Source: Alphaproteobacteria bacterium (GTDB lineage Bacteria > Myxococcota_A > UBA796 > GCA-2862545). Taken from it: DNA of 64,000 bases. Each line of letters opens with the position of its first letter. The first letter of the stretch is position 1. Where the stretch lies: positions 124,001 to 188,000 of the forward strand of contig JACKET010000004.1 of the NCBI GenBank assembly GCA_020632875.1, in the 5' to 3' direction. The notes below the pieces were generated by a model. That model ran no database searches. It was not told where the DNA came from and worked only from the letters and a program-made list of their open reading frames with translations. Both the position numbers and the translations under genes were made by a program. This document shows, in pieces, positions 51,661 through 60,627 of this stretch.

Positions 51661-53186
51661 TCGCCGCCCTTGCCGGCCTGGCCCTCGCGGGCGAGGTGCA
51701 GCGCTACGCCGTCGTGGTCGGCACGAACGAGGGCCTCGAGTCCGACACCCCGCTCCTGTACGCCGAGCGCGACGCCGAGCGCGTGGCCGACGTGCTCGTC
51801 GAGCTCGGCGACATCCGCAGCGAAGACGTGCTCGATCTGCGCGACGTGGATGCCGACCGCGTGCGCGACGCGCTGCGCGACCTCGCGGGCCGCGTGGAGC
51901 GCCGGAAGGGCGGCGCCGAGGCCCTGCTCTTCTTCTACTACTCCGGCCACGGCGACGAAGACGGGCTGCGCCTGTCGGGCACGGTGCTCCCGTTCGCCGA
52001 CCTCACCGAGCTGCTGCACGAGATCCCCGTCGACGTGCGCGTGCTCGTGGTCGACGCCTGCCAGTCCGGCGAGCTGACGCGCCTCAAGGGCGCCGTGCCC
52101 GCCGAGCCGTTCGAGATCCGCGCCGAGGATCGCCTCGACACCGAGGGCATGGCGATCATCACCAGCAGCTCGATCGGCGAAGACGCCCAGGAGTCCGACC
52201 GGCTGCAGGGCGGCATCTTCACGCACCACTTCGTCGCCGGGCTCATGGGCGCGGCCGATGCCAGCGGCGACCACCGCATCACGCTCACCGAGGCGTACCG
52301 CTACGGCTACGCCGAGACCGTGCGGTCCACGAGCCGCGCCCGGTTCGTGCAGCGCCCGAGCTTCGGCTTCCAGCTGTCCGGCCGGTCCGACCTCGTGCTC
52401 ACGCGGGTCGAGGATCCCGGGCGCAACGCGATGCTCGCCCTCTCCGGGCCCGGCCAGTGGCTGGTGTTCGAGGGCACCGCCTCCGGCGAGATCGTCGCCG
52501 AGGTCTCGGTCGAGCGCGACGCGCTGCTCTCGGTGACGCCGGGCGACTACCTCGTCCGCTATCGCAGCGACCGCGGCATCCGCGAGGAGTCCGTCGACGT
52601 GCCGCGCGGCGAGACCCGCGAGCTCGTCGCGAAGGACATGGGCGCCATCAGCCCCGGCGAGACGGTCCGCAAGGGCATCGAAGAGCACAAGGCGGCCCTG
52701 GCGCTCACGTTCGGCGGCGGCATGCTCGGCCCGACCGGCCCGTCGCTCCCGCCCTCCGCGGTGGGGCACGTCGGGCTCATGGCGGACTTCGAGGCCCTCA
52801 CGGTCGCCACGCGCCTCGTCGGCTCCGGCCTGCGCGCGTCCAACGAGCCCATCGTCATCCACCAGGCGCGCATCGGGCTCGACGTGGCGGGCATCAAGAA
52901 GATCGACGCCGGCATCGGGGCCTTCGGGCTCGGCGTGCGCGCGGGCGGCGACCTCACGAACCAGTGGTTCGACACCACCGGCGATGCGCCCAGCCGCCGG
53001 GCCCTCACCGGGCGCCTCGGCCCCCTGCTCTCCCTCGACGTCCCGCTCGGGCGCACGCTGGTCGTGCTGTCCGGCGGCACGGACGTCCAGCTCTACCGGA
53101 GGTACGATGTCGACATGGAGTCGAGCCCCCTCGCTACCCAGGTCGTGCCCACCGTCTCGCTGGAGCTCGCGCACTATGTCCGCTGA
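51657..53186 (+). CDS. caspase-family (C14) peptidase with beta-rich C-terminus
   Basis: A 509-residue protein. A short hydrophobic N-terminus (IAALAGLALAGEVQRYAVVV) may be a signal peptide. The caspase fold spans about 15-250 with catalytic His in FFYYSGHGDEDGLRLSG and Cys in LVVDACQSGELTRL. A linker domain follows, then a C-terminal beta-rich region (AALALTFGGGMLGPTGPSLP; LGVRAGGDLTNQWFDTTGD) resembling a small barrel. Coupled start (GTGA) with the anti-sigma gene. If exported, the caspase would act in the periplasm, unlike cytosolic metacaspases. Confidence 0.82.
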   Translation: MIAALAGLALAGEVQRYAVVVGTNEGLESDTPLLYAERDAERVADVLVELGDIRSEDVLDLRDVDADRVRDALRDLAGRVERRKGGAEALLFFYYSGHGDEDGLRLSGTVLPFADLTELLHEIPVDVRVLVVDACQSGELTRLKGAVPAEPFEIRAEDRLDTEGMAIITSSSIGEDAQESDRLQGGIFTHHFVAGLMGAADASGDHRITLTEAYRYGYAETVRSTSRARFVQRPSFGFQLSGRSDLVLTRVEDPGRNAMLALSGPGQWLVFEGTASGEIVAEVSVERDALLSVTPGDYLVRYRSDRGIREESVDVPRGETRELVAKDMGAISPGETVRKGIEEHKAALALTFGGGMLGPTGPSLPPSAVGHVGLMADFEALTVATRLVGSGLRASNEPIVIHQARIGLDVAGIKKIDAGIGAFGLGVRAGGDLTNQWFDTTGDAPSRRALTGRLGPLLSLDVPLGRTLVVLSGGTDVQLYRRYDVDMESSPLATQVVPTVSLELAHYVR

Positions 53187-54051
53187 ACGCCTCGTGCTCG
53201 TCGGTGCATTCGCGATGGTCGCGGGCTGCGGGAGCCTGGTCGGCGGCGACTACAACGGCGAGGTCCTCTACGAGATCGAGGGGCAGGTCTACACCGACGG
53301 GTTCGACGTCGAGGGCGACGTGGGCGTGGCGCTCGTGTGGTCGAACGGCTTCCGCGAGAGCCTCGGCAGCCAGCCCGTCGTCGTGAAGACCGCGTTCCCC
53401 GCCCGCTACACCATCCAGATCTTCCAGCCCCCGGCCGACGACACGCTCGTCCCGTTCCTCGGAGACTCCAGGATCCAGGCCGCGATCGGCGACATCATCC
53501 TCTACGAGGACGCCAACGAGGACGGCCGGTGGAGCCGCGACACCGAGGCCGTCGTGGGCGGCGCGTTCGGCGCATCCCTCATCTGGGTGAAGGACGTGGA
53601 GGCCGAGCTGGCGGCCCAATTCGCGAACGGCGACCCGGTCGACGTGCCGCCGATGGCCATGGGCTGGGTGCCGACCGAGGGCTTCAACCTGGTCGGCCGC
53701 GACGCGCCGTTCAGCTGCGTCGAGCCGTGGGACCAGTGGCTCTACCCGCTCGAGAACCGCCGGGCGGACCTGCAGGTCAGCTACTTCTTCCCCGGCGTGT
53801 TCGACTGGAACTGCGATGGCGTGTGGGGCTGGGACCAGCCCGGTCTGCCGCCGGACATCCCCATCAACGAGGAGTGTCTGCCGGACGTGGCCGACGTGTG
53901 GTGCAACGACCTCGCGGTCTCCCTTCAAGACCCGAGCGTCGACCCCGCGTTCGTCGACGAGCAGGGCTGGGTGGCCGGCGACCCCTACCTGTACGACTGC
54001 CTGCTGCAGTTCTGTCCCGAGGTCCTGGAGCTGCTGACGCCCGCGATGTGA
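53176..54051 (+). CDS. lipoprotein of the caspase operon
   Basis: A 291-residue precursor. MSAERLVLVGAFAMVAGC ends in a lipobox. The mature part has YEIEGQVYTDGFDVEGDVGV, a Ca-binding-like DANEDGRWSRDTEAVV and DWNCDGVWGWDQPGLPPDIP with further cysteines towards the end. No family recognised. The ATG overlaps the last 11 bases of the caspase gene, so it is the last gene of the sigma operon. Confidence 0.78.
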   Translation: MSAERLVLVGAFAMVAGCGSLVGGDYNGEVLYEIEGQVYTDGFDVEGDVGVALVWSNGFRESLGSQPVVVKTAFPARYTIQIFQPPADDTLVPFLGDSRIQAAIGDIILYEDANEDGRWSRDTEAVVGGAFGASLIWVKDVEAELAAQFANGDPVDVPPMAMGWVPTEGFNLVGRDAPFSCVEPWDQWLYPLENRRADLQVSYFFPGVFDWNCDGVWGWDQPGLPPDIPINEECLPDVADVWCNDLAVSLQDPSVDPAFVDEQGWVAGDPYLYDCLLQFCPEVLELLTPAM

Positions 54052-54085
54052 GTTGCGGTACAGTCGGGGCTCCAGGAGCGAGCAC

Positions 54086-54718
54086 ATGGCCGAGATCGAG
54101 AGCACGCTGAGCCGCATCGAGAGCACCATCGACGCAGCGATCGCCGACGAGGACCAGAATGGGCGGATCGCCCACGTGATCCGCGAGGCGGCCGCGAAGA
54201 ACGGCGATGCGATCGACGCCGCCGAGGTCGGTCGCGGCGTCGACTTCGTGAAGCGCTACGTGCGCAGCGTGCCGAGGGTGCTCCGCGAGGCGCTCGACCA
54301 CGCGCGCGGCACGATCGCCGAAGACAAGATGACCCGCATGGCCGAGGCCGCCGCGACGTACTGGGATGCCGACGACGACGTGATCCCCGACGACCAGGGC
54401 CTGCTCGGCATCCTCGACGACGCGTACTGCTCGCTCTCCCTCGTCAGCACCCTGTCGGCCCGCTTCGAGCGCGACACCGGCACCCGGCTCGTCTCCGTCG
54501 ACCTCGCGGGCCCCACGGCGGCCGTCCGCAACCTGCTGGGCGACCCGATCGCCGACAAGCTCGACGACTACGTCGAAGACGCATTGGCAGACGCCTCCAT
54601 GCAGGATCTGCTCGCCAGCCTCGCCGAAGAGCCCCCCGCGCCGCCGCCCGCCCACTCCAGCTGGCAGGCCGACGACGACGAGCTCATCCTGAAGCTCTTC
54701 GGCGTTCTCGGGGACTGA
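54086..54718 (+). CDS. DUF1232-like protein
   Basis: A 210-residue soluble protein. The N-terminal helices are charged (MAEIESTLSRIESTIDAAIA). The central motif DDDVIPDDQGLLGILDDAYC resembles the YkvA/DUF1232 PhxxPDxxPxLGxxDD core. The C-terminus ends in an acidic tail. The function is unknown. It sits directly before the Septu genes (27-bp gap), but its GC-rich codon use matches the host, not the Septu genes. Confidence 0.62.
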   Translation: MAEIESTLSRIESTIDAAIADEDQNGRIAHVIREAAAKNGDAIDAAEVGRGVDFVKRYVRSVPRVLREALDHARGTIAEDKMTRMAEAAATYWDADDDVIPDDQGLLGILDDAYCSLSLVSTLSARFERDTGTRLVSVDLAGPTAAVRNLLGDPIADKLDDYVEDALADASMQDLLASLAEEPPAPPPAHSSWQADDDELILKLFGVLGD

Positions 54719-54745
54719 GGGCGACGTGGGCGGATAGACAGGGTC

Positions 54746-55930
54746 ATGGCCACGATCACGAGCATCAGTCTCTTCAATCATCCGAAGATCGGCGATCTCG
54801 CGATCGACTTCGGCGGCGCAAAGCACCTGATCCTGACAGGGCCGAACGGGTCTGGGAAGAGCACAGCGCTGCTGGCGTTGGCCGTGGAGCTCGAGACATC
54901 GCGCTATGCCACTCTGCGCAGCCGGCTTCGGTTGCTCGATCAGGCGATCGCTCTAGGAGCACCACCCGGATTCGAGCAACGCTCCAAGGATGGCTTGAAG
55001 GAGGAGCGCCAGGACACGCTGCACGCACTCGACTCGCCGGGTGCGGTGCTGATGTCGGGAGACGAGGTCCTCGGTCGTTCGGCATCCAGCATCGCTGCTT
55101 TCCTGCCATCACGACGTTCGTTCGCTCCGAGCCGCACGAATCGCCCACCTCAACCGCCCACTTCGTCCGTCTCCCGCCTCCTCCACGCGGCGAACGAGGG
55201 CTTCTACGAGTGGCTGAAGCACCAGTACCTCCAGGCTCTTCTCGCGCGCGCCGACGGCAAGGACGCGGAGTCGGAGGCACTTCGAAGCTGGCTCGACTGG
55301 TTCACCACGCTGCTCCGCGACGTCTGGCAGCTCCCCGACCTCCGCATCGAGTTCGATCGCGGAACGTACGAGCTCCGCTTCATCGAGCCGTCGGGGTCGT
55401 ACTGGATCGAGGACCTCGCCGACGGTCACGCCTCTATCCTCGCCATCGTGAGCGAGCTGGTCATGCGGCTCGACCCGGAGGATTGGAGAGCCTCACCCGG
55501 CATCATCTCCGGCGTCGTGCTCATCGACGAGCCCGAGACCCACCTCCACCCCGAGCTCGAGGAGCGCATCCTCCCCTTCCTCACCGGCACCTTCCCGGGT
55601 GTGCAGTTCATCGTCGCTACGCACTCCCCGATCGTCGTCGCGAGCATCCCGGATGCGATGGTGTTCGACCTCCGCCGGCGCGAAGGCACGCTGTCCGCTG
55701 CGTTCGCTGGGAAGAAGTATGGCGAGCTCATGATGTCCCACTTCGGAATCGAGACGGACTTCGACCTGAACACCACCCGAAAGCTCCACGAGCTCAAGGA
55801 GCTGGCGCTGCGGCCAGGCGGGCGAAGCGACCCGCGCTACGAGGCCCTCCTCAAAGAGCTCGAAACCGTGGAGAATCCAGTCGTCATGTCCGAGCTGTTG
55901 AGGTCGCTTTCTGCCGCGGACGAGGCGTGA
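54746..55930 (+). CDS. ptuA: Septu anti-phage system ATPase PtuA
   Basis: A 394-residue ABC/RecF-like ATPase. Walker A is LTGPNGSGKSTALLAL (near residue 30), then VVLIDEPETHLHPELEERIL with Walker B and QFIVATHSPIVVASIPDAM as the switch. The middle, with two-helix insertion, is compact. This and the adjacent HNH gene match PtuA/PtuB: PtuA forms the ring that gates the nuclease. Codons are visibly less GC-rich at third positions than neighbours. It starts at MATITSISLF and overlaps ptuB by 4 bp (GTGA). Confidence 0.85.
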   Translation: MATITSISLFNHPKIGDLAIDFGGAKHLILTGPNGSGKSTALLALAVELETSRYATLRSRLRLLDQAIALGAPPGFEQRSKDGLKEERQDTLHALDSPGAVLMSGDEVLGRSASSIAAFLPSRRSFAPSRTNRPPQPPTSSVSRLLHAANEGFYEWLKHQYLQALLARADGKDAESEALRSWLDWFTTLLRDVWQLPDLRIEFDRGTYELRFIEPSGSYWIEDLADGHASILAIVSELVMRLDPEDWRASPGIISGVVLIDEPETHLHPELEERILPFLTGTFPGVQFIVATHSPIVVASIPDAMVFDLRRREGTLSAAFAGKKYGELMMSHFGIETDFDLNTTRKLHELKELALRPGGRSDPRYEALLKELETVENPVVMSELLRSLSAADEA

Positions 55931-56616
55931 TCTCCATCAAGCGGTCGCCGGTGCCCCCCGCCAGCCTGTCGGGCGGCGGCTACGACGGCGACGACGTACG
56001 AGCGCAGCTGGAGTCGGACTTTCTGGGGAAGTGCTACCTCTGTGAGCGCAAGCTCGATGGCAACTGGCAGATCGAGCACTTTCGCCCCCAGGCGGGGAGG
56101 TTCGAGCACCTCCGCACAGAATGGACCAACCTCTTTCCGGCGGACTCCTGCAACCAGAACCGGAAGAAGTGGCCCGCCGGCGAACGCATCGATGCGACCA
56201 CAGCGTTCCCCTCGGATGGGCTACTCGACCCGAGCGACTCCGAATGCGACGTCGAGGCACGCCTGGTGCAACGCATGGACCCCCGACCCGTGTCGGCCGA
56301 CGACCTGGTCTTCGAGTTCTCCGCGGTCGATCCCACAGACCTACCGGCGCGGAACACGGCCATCGAGCTGTCCCACATCCACGACTCCGACGGACAGAAC
56401 GGACGCACGCTCCGCATTGCGCTCCATGGGCGGTGGATCCTGGTTCTCCATGACCTGCTGGCGCTCCAGCGGGCCCTCAACCGAGGAGAGAATCCCGCCG
56501 AACCCGTCAAGCGGCTACGGGCGCTCCTCCGCGCGACAGCGCCGTTCACGGCGCTACTTCGCGGCACCATTCGGGCCGAGTATCCCGACCTGATGGAGCA
56601 CATCGTGGGCAGGTGA
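55927..56616 (+). CDS. ptuB: Septu anti-phage system HNH nuclease PtuB
   Basis: A 229-residue HNH nuclease of the PtuB type: GKCYLCERKLDGNWQIEHFR with CxxC and the catalytic His, then RTEWTNLFPADSCNQNRKKW with the Asn and second zinc Cys. The C-terminal half is helical with a metal-site-like SHIHDSDGQNG and dense Arg/Lys. It cleaves DNA or tRNA in phage-infected cells in characterised systems. The GTG start at 55927 overlaps ptuA. Lower third-position GC suggests transfer. Confidence 0.88.
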   Translation: MISIKRSPVPPASLSGGGYDGDDVRAQLESDFLGKCYLCERKLDGNWQIEHFRPQAGRFEHLRTEWTNLFPADSCNQNRKKWPAGERIDATTAFPSDGLLDPSDSECDVEARLVQRMDPRPVSADDLVFEFSAVDPTDLPARNTAIELSHIHDSDGQNGRTLRIALHGRWILVLHDLLALQRALNRGENPAEPVKRLRALLRATAPFTALLRGTIRAEYPDLMEHIVGR

Positions 56617-56690
56617 CCGGACCTCATACGGCCCATGGGGCACGCCTATCGCGTCCAGGCACGGGTTATGGGCCCGTTCCCGAGGTCCCG

Positions 56691-59600
56691 ATGAACGCAC
56701 CCGTCCGCTACGAGCTCACCGAACACGTCCGCATCGTCACTGCCGCGTCGCTGTTCGACGGCCACGACGCCGCGATCAACATCATGCGGCGGATCATCCA
56801 GTCCACGGGCGCCGAGGTCATCCACCTCGGGCACAACCGCTCGGTCGCGGAGATCGTCGACTGCGCCATCCAGGAAGACGCGCAGGCCATCGCGCTCACG
56901 TCCTACCAGGGCGGGCACGTCGAGTACCTCGAGTACATGCACGACATGCTGAAGGAGCGCGGCGCCGACATCCGCATCTTCGCGGGCGGCGGCGGCACCA
57001 TCCTGCCCTCCGAGATCGACCGGCTCCACGCCCACGGCATCGACCGCATCTACAGCCCCGACGACGGCCGCGAGCTCGGCCTGCAGGGCATGATCAACGA
57101 CCTGCTCCAGAAGTCCGACTTCGCGACCCGCACGCCCGCCGACCTCGACGGGCTGCTCGCAGAAGTCGGCTCCGGGCGGCCCGACGTCGTCGCGGGGCTC
57201 GTCACGCTCGCCGAGAACCACCCCGAGCTGCGGCCCCGCATCCACGAAGCCACGGCCACCGACCGCGTCGTGCCCGTGCTCGGCGTCACCGGCACGGGTG
57301 GCGCGGGCAAGTCGAGCCTCGTCGACGAGCTCGTGCGGCGGTTCCTGCGCGACCAGCCCGACAAGAAGCTCGCGATCCTCTCGATCGACCCGAGCAAGCG
57401 CAAGACCGGTGGCGCGCTGCTGGGCGACCGCATCCGCATGAACAGCGTGCACGACGACCGCGTGTACATGCGCTCGCTCGCCACGCGCCAGGCGCACCTC
57501 GCGATGTCCGGCGTCGTGCCCGAGGCCATCCGCATCTGCAAGGCCGCCGGCTTCGACTTCGTCATCGTCGAGACCAGCGGCATCGGGCAGTCCGACACGG
57601 CCATCACCGATGTCGCCGACACCACGCTCTACGTCATGACCTCCGAGTACGGCGCGGCCACGCAGCTCGAGAAGATCGACATGCTCGACTTCGCCGACGT
57701 CATCGCCATCAACAAGTTCGACAAGCGCGGCTCGCTCGACGCGCTGCGCGACGTCCGCAAGCAGTACAAGCGCAACCACGAGCGCTTCACCGACGACGAC
57801 GACGCGCTCCCCATCCACGGCACCATCGCGAGCCAGTTCAACGACCCGGGCACCAACCGCCTCTACCTGGCCGTGATGAACCTCGTCGCCGACCGCTTCG
57901 ACGGCCACCTGCGTCCCACGACCGACCTGCCCACGGCCGACGCCGACAAGGTGTACGTCATTCCCCCCGAGCGCTCGCGGTACCTCGCCGAGATCGCCGA
58001 GACGTCCGACCGCGCCGACGCCGAGGCGCGCTCGCAGGCCGACGTGGCGCGCCGGATGTACCGCCTCGCCGGCACCATCGCCGAGCTGCGCGGCTCCGAC
58101 CCCGCGTCCTTCGCACCCGCGGCGCCCATCGACTCCGATCCTTCCGACAGCGACGGCGTGTCCGACCTGGTCCGCCGCTACAACGCGCTGCTCGGCCAGC
58201 TCCACCACGAGGCCCGCGATCGGCTCGCCCGGTGGCCCGCCATCCGCGCGCTCTACGAGGGCGAGGCCTTCGCGTACGAGGTGCGCGGCCGCACCATCCA
58301 GCAGCCGCTGTGGCGCGAGACGCTGTCGCAGAACCAGGTCCCCCGCGTGGCCCTGCCGAAGTACGAGGACTGGGGCGACCTGCTGCTGTGGCTCTCGCGC
58401 GAGAACGTGCCCGGCGAATGGCCCTACACGGCGGGCGTCTTCCCGCTGAAGCGGTCCGGCGAGGACCCGGCGCGCATGTTCGCCGGCGAAGGCGGGCCCG
58501 AGCGCACGAACAAGCGCTTCCACTACGTCAGCCGCGGGCTGCCGGCGAAGCGCCTGTCCACGGCGTTCGACTCCGTCACGCTCTACGGCGAGGACCCCGA
58601 CTGGCGGCCCGACATCTACGGCAAGGTCGGCAACTCCGGCGTGTCCGTCGCGAACGTCGACGACGCGAAGAAGCTGTACTCGGGCTTCGACCTCGCCGAT
58701 CCGAAGACCAGCGTGAGCATGACCATCAACGGCCCGGCGCCCATGCTGCTCGCGTTCTTCCTGAACGCGGCGGTCGACCAGGGCTGCGAGAAGCACATCC
58801 GCAGCCAGGGCCGCGAGGCCGAAGTCACCGCGCAGATCGACCGCATCTACGCGACGCGCGGCCTGCCGCGTCCGGCGTACCAGGGAGCGCTGCCCGAGGG
58901 CAACGACGGCCTCGGGCTCCTGCTGCTCGGCGTGTCGGGAGACGAGGTGCTCGACGCCGAGACGTACGGCCGCATCCGCGCCGACGTGTTGCGGAACGTG
59001 CGCGGCACCGTGCAGGCCGACATCCTCAAGGAGGACCAGGCGCAGAACACCTGCATCTTCAGCACCGAGTTCGCGCTGCGGATGATGGGCGACATCCAGC
59101 AGTACTTCGTCGATCACGATGTTCGGAACTTCTATTCCGTCTCGATCAGCGGGTACCACATCGCCGAGGCCGGCGCGAACCCCATCACCCAGCTCGCCTT
59201 CACGCTCGCGAACGGCTTCACGTTCGTCGAGTACTACCTCTCCCGCGGCATGCCGATCGACAGCTTCGCCCCGAACCTGTCCTTCTTCTTCAGCAACGGC
59301 ATGGATCCGGAGTACGCCGTCCTCGGCCGCGTCGCCCGGCGCATCTGGGCGAAGGTGCTCAAGGAGAAGTACGGGGCGAACGACCGTTCCCAGAAGCTGA
59401 AGTACCACATCCAGACCTCCGGCCGGTCGCTGCACGCCTCCGAGATCGCGTTCAACGACATCCGCACCACGCTGCAGGCGCTCTACGCGCTCAACGACAA
59501 CTGCAACAGCCTCCACACGAACGCCTACGACGAGGCGATCACGACGCCGACCGAGGAATCGGTCCGCCGGGCGCTGGCCATCCAGCTCGTCATCAACAAG

Positions 59601-60101
59601 GAGCTCGGGCTGTCGATGAACGAGAACCCCATCCAGGGCTCGTTCTTCGTCGAGTACCTCACCGACATGGTCGAGGCGGCCGTGCTCGCGGAGTTCCGCC
59701 GCATCAGCGACCGCGGCGGCGTGCTCGGCGCGATGGAGCGGATGTACCAGCGCAGCAAGATCCAGGAGGAGAGCCTGTACTACGAGCACAAGAAGCTCTC
59801 GGGCCAGCTCCCCATCATCGGCGTGAACACGTTCCTCGACGACAAGGGCTCGCCGACCATCATCCCCGACGAGGTCATCCGGGCCACGACGGAGGAGAAG
59901 GAGTACGCGATCCACGCGCGCGACGCGTTCCAGAAGCGCAACGCCGACCGGGCGAAGCGCGCGCTCGCCGCGCTCGACGACGCGGCGCTGCACAACGGCA
60001 ACCTGTTCGCCGTGTTGATGGAGGCCGGGAAGGTCTGCACGCTCGGCCAGATCAGCGCGAAGCTCTACGAGGTCGGCGGGCAGTACCGGCGGAGCATGTG
60101 A
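56691..60101 (+). CDS. icmF: fused isobutyryl-CoA mutase IcmF
   Basis: A 1136-residue fusion of a B12-binding domain (1-150: SLFDGHDAAINIMRRI, SYQGGHVEYL, GGGGTI), a MeaB-like GTPase chaperone (P-loop VTGTGGAGKSSLVDEL near 200, DPSKRKTGGALLGDRIRMNS, NKFDKRGS), a linker and the TIM-barrel mutase (ENVPGEWPYTAGVFPLKRSG, NKRFHYVSRGLPAKRLSTAF). The domain order and the Phe in AGVFPLKR fit IcmF rather than methylmalonyl-CoA mutase. It interconverts isobutyryl- and n-butyryl-CoA (or similar) in the cytoplasm. GAGGT lies just upstream. Confidence 0.93.
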   Translation: MNAPVRYELTEHVRIVTAASLFDGHDAAINIMRRIIQSTGAEVIHLGHNRSVAEIVDCAIQEDAQAIALTSYQGGHVEYLEYMHDMLKERGADIRIFAGGGGTILPSEIDRLHAHGIDRIYSPDDGRELGLQGMINDLLQKSDFATRTPADLDGLLAEVGSGRPDVVAGLVTLAENHPELRPRIHEATATDRVVPVLGVTGTGGAGKSSLVDELVRRFLRDQPDKKLAILSIDPSKRKTGGALLGDRIRMNSVHDDRVYMRSLATRQAHLAMSGVVPEAIRICKAAGFDFVIVETSGIGQSDTAITDVADTTLYVMTSEYGAATQLEKIDMLDFADVIAINKFDKRGSLDALRDVRKQYKRNHERFTDDDDALPIHGTIASQFNDPGTNRLYLAVMNLVADRFDGHLRPTTDLPTADADKVYVIPPERSRYLAEIAETSDRADAEARSQADVARRMYRLAGTIAELRGSDPASFAPAAPIDSDPSDSDGVSDLVRRYNALLGQLHHEARDRLARWPAIRALYEGEAFAYEVRGRTIQQPLWRETLSQNQVPRVALPKYEDWGDLLLWLSRENVPGEWPYTAGVFPLKRSGEDPARMFAGEGGPERTNKRFHYVSRGLPAKRLSTAFDSVTLYGEDPDWRPDIYGKVGNSGVSVANVDDAKKLYSGFDLADPKTSVSMTINGPAPMLLAFFLNAAVDQGCEKHIRSQGREAEVTAQIDRIYATRGLPRPAYQGALPEGNDGLGLLLLGVSGDEVLDAETYGRIRADVLRNVRGTVQADILKEDQAQNTCIFSTEFALRMMGDIQQYFVDHDVRNFYSVSISGYHIAEAGANPITQLAFTLANGFTFVEYYLSRGMPIDSFAPNLSFFFSNGMDPEYAVLGRVARRIWAKVLKEKYGANDRSQKLKYHIQTSGRSLHASEIAFNDIRTTLQALYALNDNCNSLHTNAYDEAITTPTEESVRRALAIQLVINKELGLSMNENPIQGSFFVEYLTDMVEAAVLAEFRRISDRGGVLGAMERMYQRSKIQEESLYYEHKKLSGQLPIIGVNTFLDDKGSPTIIPDEVIRATTEEKEYAIHARDAFQKRNADRAKRALAALDDAALHNGNLFAVLMEAGKVCTLGQISAKLYEVGGQYRRSM

Positions 60102-60625
60102 TGGGCTGGCTGAAGCGCGGAGGCATCGGCTGTGGCGGGCTGATCGCGCTGGCGGGGCTCTTCGTCCTGTCGGGCTACGCGCTGCCTTCGCACCTCGAGC
60201 TCGCCACCGACCGCGAGGTCGCCCTGCCGCCCGAGGCCGTGTTCGACCTCGTCGCGAGCTCCGAGGGCGTGAAGCGCTGGTGGAAGCCCATCACCGCGAA
60301 GGCCGTCGAAGACGGCTACCCCGCGATGGAGGTCGTGCCCCAGGGCATCCACAAGCTCACGTTCGAGTCCGGCGGCTACGTGATGGAGACGTGGCAGCTG
60401 AAGAAGATCGACCCCGGCGAGCGGCTGGTGGTGTGGGAGGTCGACTTCGGGCCCCTGGCGGTCGATCGGACGATCCGCGTCGACCGCGAGGGCACGGGCT
60501 CGCACGTGTACTGGAGCGAGACGGCCGAGGTGGGCAATCCGCTGATGCGGTGGATGGCGAAGGTGTCGGACCCGACGCAGAACTTCCAGGACGCGATGGC
60601 GGGGTTCGAGCTGTCGGACCGGTAG
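60101..60625 (+). CDS. membrane-anchored SRPBCC-family protein
   Basis: A 174-residue protein with one N-terminal hydrophobic segment (CGGLIALAGLFVLSGYALPS) and a START/SRPBCC-type domain: DREVALPPEAVFDLVASSEG, VKRWWKPIT, GSHVYWSETAEVGNPLMRWM. Such domains bind hydrophobic ligands. The ATG overlaps the icmF stop by one base (TGATG), so it is translated with IcmF. Function unknown. Confidence 0.78.
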   Translation: MGWLKRGGIGCGGLIALAGLFVLSGYALPSHLELATDREVALPPEAVFDLVASSEGVKRWWKPITAKAVEDGYPAMEVVPQGIHKLTFESGGYVMETWQLKKIDPGERLVVWEVDFGPLAVDRTIRVDREGTGSHVYWSETAEVGNPLMRWMAKVSDPTQNFQDAMAGFELSDR

Positions 60626-60627
60626 GG

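Noticed and set aside
54086..54718. DUF1232-like gene as a third Septu component
   Set aside because: Its codon usage matches the host and the gap and promoter position do not tie it to ptuA; Septu needs only the two genes.
56617..56690. Partial inverted repeat (CGGCCCAT ... ATGGGCCCG) before icmF as a B12 riboswitch
   Set aside because: The leader is only 74 bp and lacks the length and conserved B12-box needed for a cobalamin riboswitch.
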